A stretch of 64,000 bases of DNA from Rhodoferax sp. (lineage in GTDB: Bacteria > Pseudomonadota > Gammaproteobacteria > Burkholderiales > Burkholderiaceae_C): assembly GCF_012927445.1 (NCBI RefSeq), contig NZ_JABBPD010000002.1, positions 1-64,000 on the forward strand, given 5' to 3'. Made by a program: the position numbers and the translations under genes. Positions 21,770-29,955 of this stretch are shown in pieces. The notes below the pieces were generated by a model that was given only the letters and a program-made list of their open reading frames with translations, ran no database searches and had not been told where the DNA came from. Position 1 is the stretch's first letter, and the number at the start of each line of letters is the position of its first letter.

Positions 21770-22306
21770 ATGCGTCTCACCACCAAAGGCCGGTTTGCGG
21801 TCACCGCGATGATTGATCTGGGTCTGCGCCAGAGTAACGGCCCGGTGACTTTGGCTGCCATCAGCCAGCGTCAGCAGATCTCCCTATCCTATCTGGAGCA
21901 GTTGTTTGGCAAGTTGCGTCGGCATGAGTTGGTTGAATCTACCCGGGGTCCCGGCGGCGGCTATACCTTGGCGCGCAGCCCCGCTGAAATTACGGTCGCC
22001 GACATCATTCTCTCGGTCGACGAGCCGATTGACGCCACCCAGTGTGGTGGCAAGGAAAACTGCTTGGGCGAGGGCGCCCGCTGCATGACGCACGATCTGT
22101 GGGCTTCGCTCAATGTCCACATGGTGGAGTTTCTGGAGTCCGTGACGCTGCAAAAGTTGGTCGACGAGCAGTTGGCCAAAGGTTTGCAGATTGAGGACAA
22201 GCCGACGCTCAAGCGGGCTATCTCCAGCATGCCGGTGGTGAAGCCGATTCGGATGAATGTGCCAAATTCAGTGTTTGCACTGGGCAATGCGTTTTCCAAA
22301 ATGTAA
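21770..22306 (+). CDS. iscR: Fe-S cluster regulator IscR
   Basis: A 178-residue Rrf2-family repressor that senses cluster supply. The winged helix starts [17 protein letters not shown]; the cluster ligands are visible as three Cys and one His in [20 protein letters not shown] (about residues 91-110). The C-terminal tail is slightly longer than in E. coli. GGAG lies 7-8 bases before ATG. It leads the isc operon and has its own binding site immediately upstream. Confidence 0.95.
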   Translation: MRLTTKGRFAVTAMIDLGLRQSNGPVTLAAISQRQQISLSYLEQLFGKLRRHELVESTRGPGGGYTLARSPAEITVADIILSVDEPIDATQCGGKENCLGEGARCMTHDLWASLNVHMVEFLESVTLQKLVDEQLAKGLQIEDKPTLKRAISSMPVVKPIRMNVPNSVFALGNAFSKM

Positions 22307-22359
22307 CGGCCGGCCAGTCAATAATTGAATTTCTTATAAACAGTAGTAGCGAGCTCGTG

Positions 22360-23580
22360 ATGGATACAACACCGCATTTCCCCATTTACATGGACTACAG
22401 CGCCACAACCCCCTGTGATGATCGGGTCGTGGACGCCATGATTCCCTGGTTGCGCCAGCACTTTGGCAACCCCGCTTCCCGCAGCCATGCGTGGGGCTGG
22501 GAAGCCGAAGCCGCGGTTGAAAAAGCGCGCGAGCAGGTGGCTGCCTTGGTGGGCGCCGATCCGCGCGAAATTGTCTGGACTTCGGGGGCGACCGAGTCCA
22601 ATAACCTGGCGCTCAAGGGGGCGGCTGGTTTTTACAAGACCAAGGGCAAGCACATCATCACCGTCAAGACCGAGCACAAAGCGGTGCTCGACACCTGCCG
22701 TGAGTTGGAGCGGCAAGGCTTTGAGGTGACTTACCTTGATGTGCAGGCGGATGGCTTGCTGGATCTGGAAGTCTTCAGGGCCGCGATTCGCCCCGACACC
22801 ATTTTGGCAAGCGTCATGTTCGTCAATAACGAAATCGGTGTGATTCAGGATATTGCTGCCATCGGCGCGATCTGCCGCGAGAAAGGCGTTGTTTTTCACG
22901 TCGATGCAGCACAAGCAACCGGTCGGATCGACATTGATTTGAGCCAGTTGCCGGTTGATCTGATGAGCTTGACCGCTCATAAAACGTATGGCCCTAAAGG
23001 TATTGGCGCCTTGTTTGTGCGTCGCAAGCCGCGTGTCCGGATCGAAGCGCAAATGCATGGCGGTGGTCATGAGCGCGGCATGCGTTCCGGCACCTTGCCC
23101 ACGCACCAGATTGTGGGTATGGGCGAGGCCTATCGCATTTCCAAAGAAGAGATGGCGGGCGAGAACGTTCGCATTCGTGCCTTGCACGACCGCATGCTGG
23201 CCGGTCTCAAAGACGTCGAGCAGGTGTTCATTAATGGTCACCTGGACAAGCGTGTACCGCACAACTTGAACATCAGTTTCAACTATGTGGAGGGCGAGTC
23301 TTTGATCATGGGCATCAAGGGGCTGGCGGTGTCCAGTGGCTCGGCGTGTACCTCAGCCAGTCTGGAGCCCAGCTATGTGTTGCGTGCTTTAGGCCGCAGC
23401 GATGAACTGGCGCACAGCAGCCTGCGCATGACGATTGGCCGCTTCACCACCGCAGCCGAAATTGACTACGCCGTTGACACCATCAAAGTCAACGTCGCCA
23501 AACTGCGTGATTTGAGTCCCCTTTGGGATATGTACAAAGAAGGCATTGACATCAGCACCATCCAATGGGCTGCTCACTAA
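22360..23580 (+). CDS. iscS: cysteine desulfurase IscS
   Basis: Supplies persulfide sulfur for cluster assembly. The PLP lysine is in [14 protein letters not shown] near residue 208 and the mobile active-site Cys is in [15 protein letters not shown] near residue 330. Its 406 residues match the usual length. GTG 22357 and ATG 22360 are adjacent starts; ATG is preferred. It lies 53 bp after iscR and 18 bp before iscU. Confidence 0.96.
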   Translation: MDTTPHFPIYMDYSATTPCDDRVVDAMIPWLRQHFGNPASRSHAWGWEAEAAVEKAREQVAALVGADPREIVWTSGATESNNLALKGAAGFYKTKGKHIITVKTEHKAVLDTCRELERQGFEVTYLDVQADGLLDLEVFRAAIRPDTILASVMFVNNEIGVIQDIAAIGAICREKGVVFHVDAAQATGRIDIDLSQLPVDLMSLTAHKTYGPKGIGALFVRRKPRVRIEAQMHGGGHERGMRSGTLPTHQIVGMGEAYRISKEEMAGENVRIRALHDRMLAGLKDVEQVFINGHLDKRVPHNLNISFNYVEGESLIMGIKGLAVSSGSACTSASLEPSYVLRALGRSDELAHSSLRMTIGRFTTAAEIDYAVDTIKVNVAKLRDLSPLWDMYKEGIDISTIQWAAH

Positions 23581-23598
23581 CCACACGAGGTAAACAAA

Positions 23599-23997
23599 AT
23601 GGCATATTCTGAAAAAGTCGTTGACCACTACGAAAACCCCCGCAATGTCGGCTCCTTCGACAAGGGCGATGATTCTGTCGGCACCGGCATGGTCGGCGCC
23701 CCGGCGTGCGGCGACGTCATGAAACTGCAAATCAAGGTCAACCCCGAAACGGGTGTGATTGAAGACGCGCGTTTTAAAACCTACGGCTGTGGCTCGGCCA
23801 TTGCCTCGTCATCCCTGGTGACCGAGTGGGTCAAGGGCAAGACGCTGGACCAGGCCGCTGCGCTTAAAAACAGCGAAATCGCCGAAGAGTTGGCTTTGCC
23901 GCCAGTCAAAATTCACTGCTCCATCCTGGCGGAAGACGCCATCAAGGCCGCTGTGAATGACTACCGCCAAAAACACAACGTTGCACAGACACACTGA
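23599..23997 (+). CDS. iscU: Fe-S scaffold IscU
   Basis: A 132-residue scaffold on which [2Fe-2S] clusters are built. The three conserved cysteines are in [21 protein letters not shown] and [12 protein letters not shown]. The LPPVK segment recognised by HscA is present just before the third Cys (about residues 99-103). Start has GAGG 10-13 bases upstream. Its stop is one base before the iscA start. Confidence 0.96.
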   Translation: MAYSEKVVDHYENPRNVGSFDKGDDSVGTGMVGAPACGDVMKLQIKVNPETGVIEDARFKTYGCGSAIASSSLVTEWVKGKTLDQAAALKNSEIAEELALPPVKIHCSILAEDAIKAAVNDYRQKHNVAQTH

Positions 23998-23998
23998 C

Positions 23999-24322
23999 AT
24001 GGCCGTTACGCTGACTGAAGCTGCTGCCCGACACGTGACCCGCTACCTTGCCAAACGCGGCAAGGGGGTTGGGGTGCGACTGGGTGTCAAGACCACCGGC
24101 TGCTCGGGCCTGGCTTACAAACTTGAGTATGTGGACGAGGTCGGGCCCGAAGACATGGTGTTTGAGGGCCATGGCGTCAAGGTATTGATTGAGCCGAAAA
24201 GCTTTGCTTACCTGGACGGCACCGAGTTGGATTTTGTCCGGGAAGGCCTGAACGAAGGCTTCAAGTTCAACAATCCCAAAGAGCGCGATCGCTGCGGTTG
24301 CGGCGAGTCGTTTCGGGTGTGA
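23999..24322 (+). CDS. iscA: A-type Fe-S carrier IscA
   Basis: A 107-residue A-type carrier protein with the three conserved cysteines in [13 protein letters not shown] and CGCGESF at the C-terminus. ATG 23999 begins one base after the iscU stop, and its TGA overlaps the GTG start of hscB, so translation is probably coupled through the operon. Confidence 0.95.
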   Translation: MAVTLTEAAARHVTRYLAKRGKGVGVRLGVKTTGCSGLAYKLEYVDEVGPEDMVFEGHGVKVLIEPKSFAYLDGTELDFVREGLNEGFKFNNPKERDRCGCGESFRV

Positions 24323-24852
24323 ATCTCCAATCCAGCGATTTCGAGCTATTCGGTCTCGAACCCCAGTTTGCGCAAGACCGCGCAGCCATTGACGCGCGCT
24401 GGAAAGACCTGCAGCGCGAGGCGCACCCCGACAAGTTTGCGGCGCAGGGTGCTGCCGCGCAGCGCGTGGCGATGCAATGGTCGGTGCGCATCAATGAGGC
24501 TTACCAGCGACTGAAAGACCCGCTCAAACGGGCCGCCTATCTGTGTGAGTTGAACGCCGCGCCGATCAATGCCGAGAACAACACAGCCATGCCGACCGCG
24601 TTCTTGATGCAGCAAATGGAGTGGCGCGAGGCTTTGGATGAGGCCAGCAGCGCCACTGATCTGGAGACTCTTGGCGACCAGGTCGCGTCGGCCCGGCGGG
24701 AGACGCTGCAAAAATGCGGCCAATTGCTGGACGTGCAGCGCGACTACCCAGGGGCGGTGCAACAGGTGAGGGCGCTGATGTTCATCGAACGCTTCTCCCG
24801 TGATGTTGATGCCCGCCTTGACCAAATGGACACTGCAGAGCGGGGACAATAG
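24319..24852 (+). CDS. hscB: J-domain co-chaperone HscB
   Basis: A 177-residue J-protein that brings IscU to HscA. The J-domain HPD is in [12 protein letters not shown] (about residues 32-43), and the C-terminal three-helix IscU-binding domain follows. The start is a GTG overlapping the iscA stop (GTGA); no upstream ATG fits the family. The rare start and overlap suggest low, coupled expression. Confidence 0.93.
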   Translation: MNLQSSDFELFGLEPQFAQDRAAIDARWKDLQREAHPDKFAAQGAAAQRVAMQWSVRINEAYQRLKDPLKRAAYLCELNAAPINAENNTAMPTAFLMQQMEWREALDEASSATDLETLGDQVASARRETLQKCGQLLDVQRDYPGAVQQVRALMFIERFSRDVDARLDQMDTAERGQ

Positions 24853-24876
24853 CGCCTCGATCCGAACTAAATAATC

Positions 24877-26733
24877 ATGGCGCTTCTACAAATATCCGAA
24901 CCCGGTCAGTCCCCCAATCCGCACCAACGGCGCGTGGCCGTGGGCATTGACCTGGGAACCACCCACTCACTCGTGGCCTCTGTGCGCAACGGTGTTTCCG
25001 AATGCCTGCCGGATGACCAGGGGCGCGTCATTTTGCCGTCGGTTGTCCGCTACGTTGAAGGGGGTGCGCGTCAGATCGGTTTTGACGCCGAGGCGGCACT
25101 GGCGCTGGACCCTGAAAACACCATTGCCTCCGTCAAACGCTTCATGGGACGTGGTTTGAAGGATGTGATCGGTCATGGCAAGCTGCCGTACCGTTTTGTG
25201 GATCACCCGGGCATGCTGGGCATCCAGACGGTACAGGGCGAAAAGTCACCGGTGGAGGTGAGTGCCGATATTCTGGCCACCTTGCGCTACCGGGCCGAAG
25301 ACACGTTTGGCGACGATCTCTTTGGGGCCGTGATCACGGTGCCGGCCTATTTTGATGATGCCCAGCGCCAAGCCACCAAGGACGCAGCCCAGTTGGCGGG
25401 CCTGAACGTGCTGCGCCTGATCAACGAACCCACGGCGGCCGCGATTGCTTACGGGCTGGACAACGCCAGCGAAGGGGTTTATGCCATTTACGATCTGGGG
25501 GGTGGCACCTTTGATATTTCCATTTTGCGACTCACCCAAGGCGTCTTTGAAGTGGTGGCCACAGGGGGCGACTCCGCGCTCGGTGGCGATGACTACGACC
25601 ATGCCTTGGCCGACTGGGTGCTGGCGCAGGTGGGAGTGCAGGCCCCTACCGCCTCTGACAAGGCCGCCGTCAAGGTGGCGGCACGCGCCTGCAAAGAAGC
25701 CCTCTCTGCTACTAAATCAATAGCTTTAAACGCAGCATTGACGGGGGCTACCGTCGTATTTGATGTAAATATTGAGCAGTTCGAGACGATCACAAGCAGT
25801 TTGACCGCTCGCACCCTCGTGGCGGTGCGCAAAGCCTTGCGCGATGCCAAGCTCTCGGTGGACGAGGTAAAGGGTGTGGTCATGGTGGGCGGCTCCACCC
25901 GCATGCCGCAAATTCAAAAAGCGGTTGCCAGTTTCTTTGGCCGCGAGCCCTTGACCAACCTGAACCCCGATGAGGTCGTCGCGTTGGGCGCCGCCATTCA
26001 GGCCAATCAATTGGCGGGCAACAACACCACCGGCGATCTGCTCTTGCTGGACGTGATTCCCCTGTCGCTCGGGATTGAGACCATGGGCGGCTTGGTGGAG
26101 CGCATCGTGCCGCGCAATGAGACGATTCCAACCGCCAAGGCGCAGGATTTCACCACCTACAAAGACGGTCAGACCGCACTGGCGCTGCATGTGGTGCAAG
26201 GTGAGCGCGATCTGGTGGCGGATTGCCGTAGTCTGGCGCGTTTCGAGTTGCGTGGCATTCCGCCGATGGCGGCTGGCGCGGCGCGTATCCGTGTCACCTT
26301 CACCGTGGACGCGGATGGGCTGTTGAATGTCAGCGCCAAAGAACTGATCAGTGGGGTGGAAGCCCGGATTGACGTCAAGCCCTCTTACGGTTTGGGCGAC
26401 GATCAAATTGCCAGGATGCTGCAAGACAGCTTTACCACGGCCGAGGCTGACATGAAAGCGCGCGCCTTGGTGGAGGCCCGAGTCGATGGGGATCGCATGC
26501 TGCTGGCGACACAAAGTGCCTTGGCGGCCGACGGTGATTTGCTGTCGAGTGCGGAGCGGGCCGAGATTGACGCCTTGATGGCGTCGGTCAACGCCGCCCG
26601 GTCGCTGGAAGAGGCGGCCCTGATTGAAGCCGCCACGCAGGCGCTGGCCAAAGGCACCGAGGCCTTCGCCGCGATGCGGATGAACCGGGGCATTCAAAAA
26701 GCGCTTGCCGGAAAAAACATTGAGACGGTCTGA
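24877..26733 (+). CDS. hscA: Hsp70-type chaperone HscA
   Basis: The ATPase chaperone that releases clusters from IscU, 618 residues. Hsp70 signatures are visible: [12 protein letters not shown] near residue 24, [14 protein letters not shown] near 206 and [17 protein letters not shown] near 332. The substrate-binding domain starts near residue 385 ([16 protein letters not shown]). A 65-bp hairpin repeat is embedded in frame at 25707-25772, encoding about residues 278-299 of the nucleotide-binding domain without breaking the frame. Confidence 0.95.
   Translation: MALLQISEPGQSPNPHQRRVAVGIDLGTTHSLVASVRNGVSECLPDDQGRVILPSVVRYVEGGARQIGFDAEAALALDPENTIASVKRFMGRGLKDVIGHGKLPYRFVDHPGMLGIQTVQGEKSPVEVSADILATLRYRAEDTFGDDLFGAVITVPAYFDDAQRQATKDAAQLAGLNVLRLINEPTAAAIAYGLDNASEGVYAIYDLGGGTFDISILRLTQGVFEVVATGGDSALGGDDYDHALADWVLAQVGVQAPTASDKAAVKVAARACKEALSATKSIALNAALTGATVVFDVNIEQFETITSSLTARTLVAVRKALRDAKLSVDEVKGVVMVGGSTRMPQIQKAVASFFGREPLTNLNPDEVVALGAAIQANQLAGNNTTGDLLLLDVIPLSLGIETMGGLVERIVPRNETIPTAKAQDFTTYKDGQTALALHVVQGERDLVADCRSLARFELRGIPPMAAGAARIRVTFTVDADGLLNVSAKELISGVEARIDVKPSYGLGDDQIARMLQDSFTTAEADMKARALVEARVDGDRMLLATQSALAADGDLLSSAERAEIDALMASVNAARSLEEAALIEAATQALAKGTEAFAAMRMNRGIQKALAGKNIETV
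25707..25772. repeat. short hairpin repeat inside hscA (R5)
   Basis: GCTACTAAATCAATAGCT, GACGGGGGCTA and TATTTGATGTAAAT match, at the same spacing, the repeat at 18039-18104. It reads in frame as part of HscA ([19 protein letters not shown]), where the Hsp70 fold would have beta strands. Confidence 0.65.
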
Positions 26734-26755
26734 ACCAGACTCATCGGAAACACAT

Positions 26756-27094
26756 ATGCCCATCATCAAAATATTGCCGCACCCTGAGTACTGTCCGCAG
26801 GGCGCCGAAATCTCGGCACCCGCCGGCACCTCGATTTGTGAGGCCTTGCTGGACAACCACATCAACATCGAGCACGCCTGCGACATGGTTTGTGCCTGCA
26901 CGACCTGTCACGTCATCGTGCGCGAAGGGTATTCGTCGCTCAATGCACCGGACGAGAACGAGGAAGACATGTTGGACCGTGCCTGGGGTCTGGAGCCCCA
27001 GTCGCGTTTGAGTTGCCAGGCCGTTCTGGCGCAAAAAGACGTGGTGGTGGAAATACCCAAATACTCCATCAACCACGCCAAAGAAGTTCACTGA
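26756..27094 (+). CDS. fdx: [2Fe-2S] ferredoxin, isc type
   Basis: A 112-residue adrenodoxin-type ferredoxin that feeds electrons to cluster assembly. Ligands are the cysteines in HACDMVCACTTCHV and RLSCQ (about residues 42-51 and 87). ATG 26756 lies 22 bp after hscA; the longer frame from 26705 overlaps hscA and is unlikely. It ends the isc operon; no iscX is seen. Confidence 0.94.
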   Translation: MPIIKILPHPEYCPQGAEISAPAGTSICEALLDNHINIEHACDMVCACTTCHVIVREGYSSLNAPDENEEDMLDRAWGLEPQSRLSCQAVLAQKDVVVEIPKYSINHAKEVH

Positions 27095-27124
27095 TCGTCA
27101 CTCACGCCTTATCGTAAATTCTGT

Positions 27125-27826
27125 ATGCGTCAAATTTTTCTTGATACCGAAACAACCGGCTTGTCAGCCGACAACGGCGACCGCGTGATTGAAATTGGTT
27201 GTGTCGAGTTGCTCAACCGCAAACTGACCGGCAATAACAAGCACTTCTATCTGAACCCTGGGCGCGACAGCCATGAAGAGGCGCTCAAGGTGCACGGCAT
27301 CACCACCGAGTTTCTGAAAGACAAGCCCAAGTTTGCCGCTGTGGCCGATGATCTGCTGGAGTACCTGCAAGACGCAGAAATCATCATCCACAACGCGGCG
27401 TTTGACGTTGGGTTTCTGAACAAGGAACTCGAGCTGATTGGTCGCCCGCCGTTCAAGGAATTTGTAGCCAGTGTGATCGACACCTTGGTCATGGCCAAGG
27501 AAATGTTCCCCGGCAAACGCAATTCACTGAATGCGCTGTGTGACCGGTTGGGCGTTGACAATTCGGGACGCACCCTGCACGGTGCGCTGCTGGATGCCGA
27601 GCTGTTAGCCGACGTTTACATCAACCTGACGCGTGGACAAGATGCCTTGCTCATCGATGTAGGGACGGCCGAAAACGAAGGACTCAGGGTGGTGCAGATT
27701 GACCTGCGGGGCTTTGATCTCCCCGTCCTGGCTGCCAACGACCAGGAGATTGCGGCGCATGACGATGTTATCAAGCAGATTGATAAATCAAGTGGCAGTA
27801 AAACTGTGTGGCGAGTTGCCGTCTGA
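27125..27826 (+). CDS. dnaQ: DNA polymerase III epsilon subunit (proofreading exonuclease)
   Basis: A 233-residue DEDDh exonuclease: motif I FLDTETTGLS (residues 5-14), motif II around IIHNAAFDVGFLN (near 90), and the catalytic His/Asp in HGALLDAELLADVY (near 152). The C-terminal part would bind the alpha subunit. It lies 30 bp behind fdx and just before tRNA-Val. Confidence 0.95.
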   Translation: MRQIFLDTETTGLSADNGDRVIEIGCVELLNRKLTGNNKHFYLNPGRDSHEEALKVHGITTEFLKDKPKFAAVADDLLEYLQDAEIIIHNAAFDVGFLNKELELIGRPPFKEFVASVIDTLVMAKEMFPGKRNSLNALCDRLGVDNSGRTLHGALLDAELLADVYINLTRGQDALLIDVGTAENEGLRVVQIDLRGFDLPVLAANDQEIAAHDDVIKQIDKSSGSKTVWRVAV

Positions 27827-27865
27827 AGATGTGGCATAATTCGAGGCTTGCCTGAACAGAATTCA

Positions 27866-27940
27866 GGGCGATTAGCTCAGGGGTAGAGCACTGCATTCAC
27901 ACTGCAGGGGTCGCAAGTTCGAAACTTGCATCGCCCACCA
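27866..27940 (+). tRNA. tRNA-Val (CAC)
   Basis: A 75-base cloverleaf with acceptor stem GGGCGAT/ATCGCCC, D-loop AGCTCAGGGGTAGAGC, anticodon stem CTGCA/TGCAG around loop TTCACAC (anticodon CAC), T arm CAAGTTCGAAACTTG and encoded CCA. Its 3' half (from 27894) is repeated at 35675, marking it as the integration site of the element that follows. Confidence 0.95.
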
Positions 27941-27990
27941 AATTATTGGTTATAAATCAAGGACTTACGAGAAATCGGAAGTCCTTTTTT
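27894..27990 (+). repeat. attL: tRNA 3' half plus terminator, direct repeat copy 1
   Basis: From CATTCACACTGCAGG in the tRNA anticodon region through the CCA end and on to GGACTT…AAGTCC plus a T run, this 97-bp block recurs at 35675-35771. The first 49 bp are identical and only two differences are seen overall. It includes the tRNA's own intrinsic terminator (27961-27991). Confidence 0.93.
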
Positions 27991-28118
27991 TACGTCTGTA
28001 CGGAAAAAGTACGGAAAATAAGGGGTTGGTTGTACGTCTTTTCCGTACTTGGCTAAACACGGTACACGCCAAATTTCGGGACGTAGAAGATTTTTAGAAA
28101 CCGACAAAAGCCACTAGA

Positions 28119-28176
28119 GTTCTGACACTTTGCGTGGCACGGGGGTTTGAAACCTATTTAACCCATGTAACCGATT
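28119..28176 (-). repeat. 58-bp tripartite repeat, copy A (inverted)
   Basis: Read on the minus strand it begins AATCGGTTAC, has GGTTTCAAACCCCC in the middle and ends AAGTGTCAGAAC. It matches copy C at 52 of 58 positions with no gaps and lies 128 bp inside the left att repeat, in a non-coding region. Confidence 0.9.
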
Positions 28177-28212
28177 AGCCGGGGGCTTCCCCCGTTGCCA
28201 GAATCGGCGCAG

Positions 28213-28248
28213 GTGCCGGGCGCAGCCATTGCCCAAGTGCCGGGCGCA
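28213..28248 (+). repeat. two 12-bp direct repeats
   Basis: GTGCCGGGCGCA occurs at 28213-28224 and 28237-28248. They are spaced 24 bp start to start in the non-coding left end of element 1, between 58-bp repeat A and the terminator array. They might be protein-binding iterons; two copies alone are weak evidence. Confidence 0.45.
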
Positions 28249-28382
28249 AACCAAAACTTTAATGTATCTCGCACGGCGGTGCGTAGTGCTGCACTTAAGT
28301 GGATTTGTAGTGCACAATGCACCCGTTCGAAACTGACTCGATGTATTTTTCTCCCTGCGGAGGAATACCCGACAGTAAACAC

Positions 28383-28569
28383 CAGAGCCGCTACTTAAGC
28401 GGCTTTTTGCTTTCAAATCCAGCCACCCTTATCAGGTGGCTTTTTTTTTCGCTTGTACCTTTCTGGAGCCGACCACCCATATCAATAATTAAACCGTCAC
28501 CTCAAACACCGACCGGCTGCGAAGCCGGTTTTCAAGCCCGTCCTGGCCTCGCCTCGACGGGCTTTTTTC
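28383..28569 (+). terminator. array of four tandem hairpin/T-run terminators
   Basis: Four GC-rich hairpins, each followed by T residues, stand in line before the AlpA gene: AGCCGC/GCGGCT at 28386-28408, AGCCACC/GGTGGCT with nine T or more at 28421-28450, ACCGGCT/AGCCGGT at 28512-28532, and AAGCCCGTC/GACGGGCTT with six T at 28534-28569. Together with the region from 28000, this 590-bp stretch holds no convincing protein gene. Such an array suggests control of the downstream operon by premature termination or antitermination, as in P4 immunity. Confidence 0.65.
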
Positions 28570-28586
28570 ATTTCAGGAACACAAAA

Positions 28587-28793
28587 ATGGCATCTACAGA
28601 AAACACCAGCATCTCTCTCATGCGCTTGGCTCAAGTCTCCGCAAAAACTGGCATTGCCCGATCGACCATTTACAAACTGATGGCCGAGGGCAAGTTCCCG
28701 AAATCTGTCAAGGTCACTGCTAAGAGCGTCGCCTTCCCATCAAACCAAATCGACCAGTGGATTGCCAGCCGCATCGCTGGTGCTACAGCGTGA
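28587..28793 (+). CDS. AlpA-like transcriptional regulator
   Basis: A 68-residue protein of the AlpA/phage regulatory family with a MerR-like helix-turn-helix (LMRLAQVSAKTGIARSTIYK) followed by GKFPKSVKVTAKSVAFPSNQIDQWI. AlpA proteins switch on excision or replication genes of P4-like elements. ATG 28587 follows AGGAACAC; the longer frame runs through the terminator array and is unlikely. Its stop overlaps the GTG start of the next gene. Confidence 0.88.
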   Translation: MASTENTSISLMRLAQVSAKTGIARSTIYKLMAEGKFPKSVKVTAKSVAFPSNQIDQWIASRIAGATA

Positions 28794-29125
28794 AGGCGCT
28801 GCGTCAATCGCTGACCGCTCAAGTCAGCCCCGCCACGATGGCCGAAATCAAGAACCGTGTCGCGCCAGACGGCGGTGGCCGGCTCGATAGCGGACAAATG
28901 GCGGCAACTCTGATGCTCAAGAACTGCGCCGCAACTTTGCGGATTGCGGCAATAAAAACCGCAACAGCCAAACAGCCGAAGTCCGCCGCAGCAAATCGCG
29001 CCGCACTTGCCGCTGCCATGGCGCCGGAAACGCAGGGTGCAAAGAACGCAAAACGGCTTGCCGCCGCGACTGAAACCCAACGCTCCAAAAACGCAAAACG
29101 CCTTTCTCAAATCACAAAGAAGTAA
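28790..29125 (+). CDS. uncharacterised Ala/Lys-rich protein
   Basis: About 111 residues, starting at a GTG that overlaps the stop of the AlpA gene (GTGA). It is rich in Ala, Lys, Thr and Arg, has no cysteine-rich or membrane segment except an isolated Cys, and ends with two similar blocks (QGAKNAKRLAAATE and QRSKNAKRLSQIT). The composition suggests a basic, possibly nucleic-acid-binding protein. Function unknown; existence is supported by the tight operon spacing. Confidence 0.6.
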   Translation: MKALRQSLTAQVSPATMAEIKNRVAPDGGGRLDSGQMAATLMLKNCAATLRIAAIKTATAKQPKSAAANRAALAAAMAPETQGAKNAKRLAAATETQRSKNAKRLSQITKK

Positions 29126-29129
29126 ATCC

Positions 29130-29837
29130 ATGAAAAACCACATCTCCACCACCGCCGCCGCCATCGCCTCTCAGACCGAAGTCCAAACGCTGGCTGCGGC
29201 CCTCGTTGCTGCTGATACGCGTCTGTCCGAGCTTCACCTCGCGCGCTTCACCGCATCCCCAGCGCCTGAGCGCAGTATCAAAGAAACCGCGCTTGCACTT
29301 ATGCGCGGTGAACCCATTGCCGCCCCGGTGAACACCGATACAGCCGATCAGCAGGTGCTGCGAGACAGGCTGCACGCCGGGCATCAAATGGCCCTTGCCG
29401 ACCAGCGCGCCACACATCAAAGGCTGGCTATTGAGCGTTGCTCCAAGGCTGCGCCAAAGTTGGCCGACTCGTTTGGTGCCATCCGTGCCGCGCTGGAGTC
29501 GGTGTTGGTCGCCTGCGCTGCGCTCAAGGCCTCGAACACTGCTGTTCGTGAACTCGGATTCGAGCCGGGCGCACTTGGAGACGCGGTTGATCTGCATGAG
29601 CAATTGGCCGAGCCAATCGCCCAATTTTTGAAGCTGGTAAGCGACTCCGAAGCCGTTGTGCGTGAACGGTACGAGGTCGACGGGCCTGCTGTCACGCTGG
29701 TGCTGCTGGCGGCCCACGGCGACGCGCTGCCCGGCGACTCGATCAGCCTGCCCGGCAAGCAGGCCCGCGCCATGGTACGCGCAGGCCGCGCTGAAGTTCT
29801 GACCAATGCCGCCCGCTTAAAGAAAGCGATGGCTTGA
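29130..29837 (+). CDS. uncharacterised element protein
   Basis: A 235-residue, mostly helical, Ala-rich protein starting five bases after the previous stop. The middle (about 70-170) looks like coiled or bundled helices. The C-terminal part (PGDSISLPGKQARAMVRAGRAEVLT) follows a pattern seen at the ends of various phage proteins. No function can be assigned. It is transcribed with the AlpA gene and precedes the primase gene by about 120 bp. Confidence 0.7.
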   Translation: MKNHISTTAAAIASQTEVQTLAAALVAADTRLSELHLARFTASPAPERSIKETALALMRGEPIAAPVNTDTADQQVLRDRLHAGHQMALADQRATHQRLAIERCSKAAPKLADSFGAIRAALESVLVACAALKASNTAVRELGFEPGALGDAVDLHEQLAEPIAQFLKLVSDSEAVVRERYEVDGPAVTLVLLAAHGDALPGDSISLPGKQARAMVRAGRAEVLTNAARLKKAMA

Positions 29838-29955
29838 AAGCGGGCGTTCAAAGAAAAACACAAGGTGCGTGTTAGCCATCGCAGGGCCTTTTTCATAAGG
29901 CCTTGCGCATCGCTGCCGCCACGGAATACCCACCAACAAATTCGGAAAAACAACA

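Noticed and set aside
28213..28248. Possible CRISPR or iteron array
   Set aside because: Only two copies of a 12-bp repeat; no regular spacers. No CRISPR array or cas gene is seen anywhere in the window.
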